A stretch of 64,000 nt of DNA from Toxoplasma gondii ME49 (lineage: Eukaryota; Apicomplexa; Conoidasida; Eucoccidiorida; Sarcocystidae). The stretch's first letter is position 1. Each line of letters starts with the position of its first letter. The stretch covers positions 1,905,874 through 1,969,873 of the forward strand of contig NC_031478.1 of assembly GCF_000006565.2 (NCBI RefSeq), written 5' to 3'. Positions 59,734 to 64,000 of this stretch are shown here, piece by piece. The position numbers and the translations under genes were made by a program. Under the pieces are notes generated by a model. The model was not told the DNA's origin. It saw only the letters and a list, made by a program, of their open reading frames with translations, and ran no database searches.

Positions 59734-60851
59734 TACTACGATTGCTGCGGTCTGTCGCTTATGGGGCTGCAAGTGCGTTAGTGGGTGGAAACACGTCCCA
59801 TCTCTGCTCTTTCGTTGCATAGAAGACTGAAAAAATCTACCGATATACCTTGTATTGTCAGCCAAGTAGTTTGAAAATCCAGCGTCTGACACGCTCAAAT
59901 TAAATGTCGTTGTGTAGCAGGGAAGCTCAGATTGAAGTCAGACACCTGTCTACTAGTTGTTAATAAGAGCGTACAACAATACTATGAGCCTCGCAGAAAT
60001 ATCGCGGACCTCAACGAGTGTCATAAACGCTGCCAGGACAATACGTTACAGCATTAAGTGTAGAACAGAACACTGCGAGTAGCATTAAGCCTAACTGTGT
60101 CAGAGCAAGTAACATTTCAACTTCCTCGGCAGAACAATCAGGGGTATTTTATTATCGCTACTGATTTCCAGGATTGTAGTCAAGTCATCGGGGATTTTGC
60201 TTTCTTCTTTCTGTGGATTCACTTCCCATCGCTTGTTATTGGAAGTTCTACACTGAGCTGTTGCGTTGTTTTCGGCCGTATATGCCATACGCTTCAGGAA
60301 TGAGGCACAAGTTGGACACCTTTGACTTTCCTACCGGATTTGTTCTGTGCTGGCACTAAACCATCACTGTTAACGACTAGAACTCTCAACCAAAGAGGAA
60401 ATTAGGTTTAAAGAGGTAATTAGCTTTACTTTTTTCTCCACGAAAGCCGAGCAAGGCTTTCATCGAGCAGGGTTGTCAGTTTTTCGGTTCTGTTGCCCTT
60501 TTGGCATGGCATCACCCCAATCAGTCATCGGTTCGCTGTAGGTTGCCCAGCCTACAGGGCAGCTCTTCGTGGAGCTCTTCGCCATGTAAAATTAACACCA
60601 AAACACAATCTTTCTTTCATCTTGGTGAACACTGTTGTTGTATTTGAGTCTACTCTTCTTGCAAATTGTGCCTGGAAGCGCGAACGTTTCGTAAAGACAG
60701 AAAAACGTCAGTTTTCTACCCAGCCTGTCACCACAGTGCGTGTCACATCTTGCTTGGCCATTCGCACATTTCCACTTCGATGCCTTTACACAAACGCTTC
60801 TTTTTTCTCGCACAGTGGCAACACCATCTCGTCTGTCGATTTGTTAGTGTC

Positions 60852-61232
60852 TCACTTATGACAGTTTGCCCGTGCTTGTCCGCACTGCAACTTGCACACG
60901 CCGCTAGATGCGTCGGCTGGAAAGCCAACTCTCACGGAGACTGCATCGTCAAGATACGCTGAATCTAACGCCCACATTCGAGTGAATCCAATTGTCAAAG
61001 AGGACTTATATATTTCTTCTGTTTTTCCCTTTGTTCCTGCCACACAGCGGACTTGATACTTTGCCCATTGTCCTTTGAGCAAGACGGCATTCCTGCAAGA
61101 GAATCTGCCACTGCAACCGGGGGTTTTCAAGTGTGGGCATGCGTCTGGACCTGTCGGAGTGCCCGGGTCCGCTGAGCTTCTGGTCTCGTCAATTAATAAT
61201 TGAGTCTGCACATTCCGGCAGAAGTAATTCAT
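60852..61232 (-). CDS. Doubtful Cys-rich ORF antisense to GalE leader
   Basis: From ATG 61232 a minus-strand ORF of 126 codons encodes a peptide with eight cysteines, beginning MNYFCRNVQTQLLIDETRSS and ending CKLQCGQARANCHK. The frame is open upstream to 61298, overlapping the first coding exon of the epimerase gene in antisense. The even cysteine spacing suggests a secreted disulphide-bonded protein, but no signal peptide is visible and no splice sites extend it. It could be a chance opening. Confidence 0.22.
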   Translation of the reverse strand: MNYFCRNVQTQLLIDETRSSADPGTPTGPDACPHLKTPGCSGRFSCRNAVLLKGQWAKYQVRCVAGTKGKTEEIYKSSLTIGFTRMWALDSAYLDDAVSVRVGFPADASSGVCKLQCGQARANCHK

Positions 61233-61275
61233 TGCAACGCTACTTGACTCCCCTTGCTTTTGTGCGCCTAAGAAA

Positions 61276-64000
<2,725 letters not shown>

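Larger units (their letters stand above)
57606..61275. other. Divergent intergenic region
   Basis: This 3.7-kb spacer lies between two genes transcribed away from each other, so both promoters should be here. No long ATG-started gene is visible. Two weak candidates are listed separately: 59473-59733 plus and 60852-61232 minus. Elsewhere only openings under about 100 codons occur, on both strands. Confidence 0.35.

Overview
The window looks like nuclear DNA of a tissue-cyst-forming coccidian (Apicomplexa, Sarcocystidae: Toxoplasma, Neospora, Hammondia or a close relative). The base composition is near 50% GC. Genes are split by 90-550 bp GT..AG introns with pyrimidine-rich acceptors, intergenic gaps run to several kilobases, and many proteins are very long and rich in Ser/Pro/Ala/Arg. 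I see no bacterial operons, CRISPR array, insertion sequence or complete RNA gene. All identifications come from reading the sequence; exon borders were chosen so that splice sites and reading phase agree.

Layout. 1-2641: remains of a coding sequence on the + strand, broken by many in-frame stops. 2642-5507: no convincing gene. 5508-7920 (+): nine-exon leucine-rich-repeat protein. 8501-8854 (-): small protein-like ORF. 11341-13621 (+): two-exon protein with three CCCH zinc fingers. 15633-17155 (-): three-exon acidic protein of unknown function. 19951-22299 (+): triosephosphate isomerase, five exons. 22616-23419 (+): doubtful small gene. 24744-29359 (-): five-exon charged protein of about 1006 residues, with a tRNA-like remnant in its last intron. 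31489-32349 (+): protein with one predicted membrane segment. 35079-39111 (+): long Pro/Ser/Gly-rich protein with an ordered C-terminal half. 42623-47008 (+): 1461-residue single-exon F-box-like protein. 48776-49336 (+): one reading frame cut by a single TGA. 50109-57605 (-): 2114-residue PWWP / Arg-Ser-rich / CCCH protein. 61276-64000 (+): UDP-glucose 4-epimerase, cut off by the window edge.

The genes do not form one pathway. Two are housekeeping sugar enzymes (TPI in glycolysis, GalE in UDP-galactose supply). Two carry CCCH fingers and probably act on RNA. One joins a chromatin-reader fold to an RS/CCCH region. Two (LRR and F-box-like) could be recognition subunits. The rest are lineage-type proteins I cannot assign. 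The most interesting items are the PWWP-RS-CCCH architecture, the decayed gene at the left edge, the single-TGA reading frame near 49 kb, and the tRNA-like fragment with a perfect 12-bp tandem duplication.
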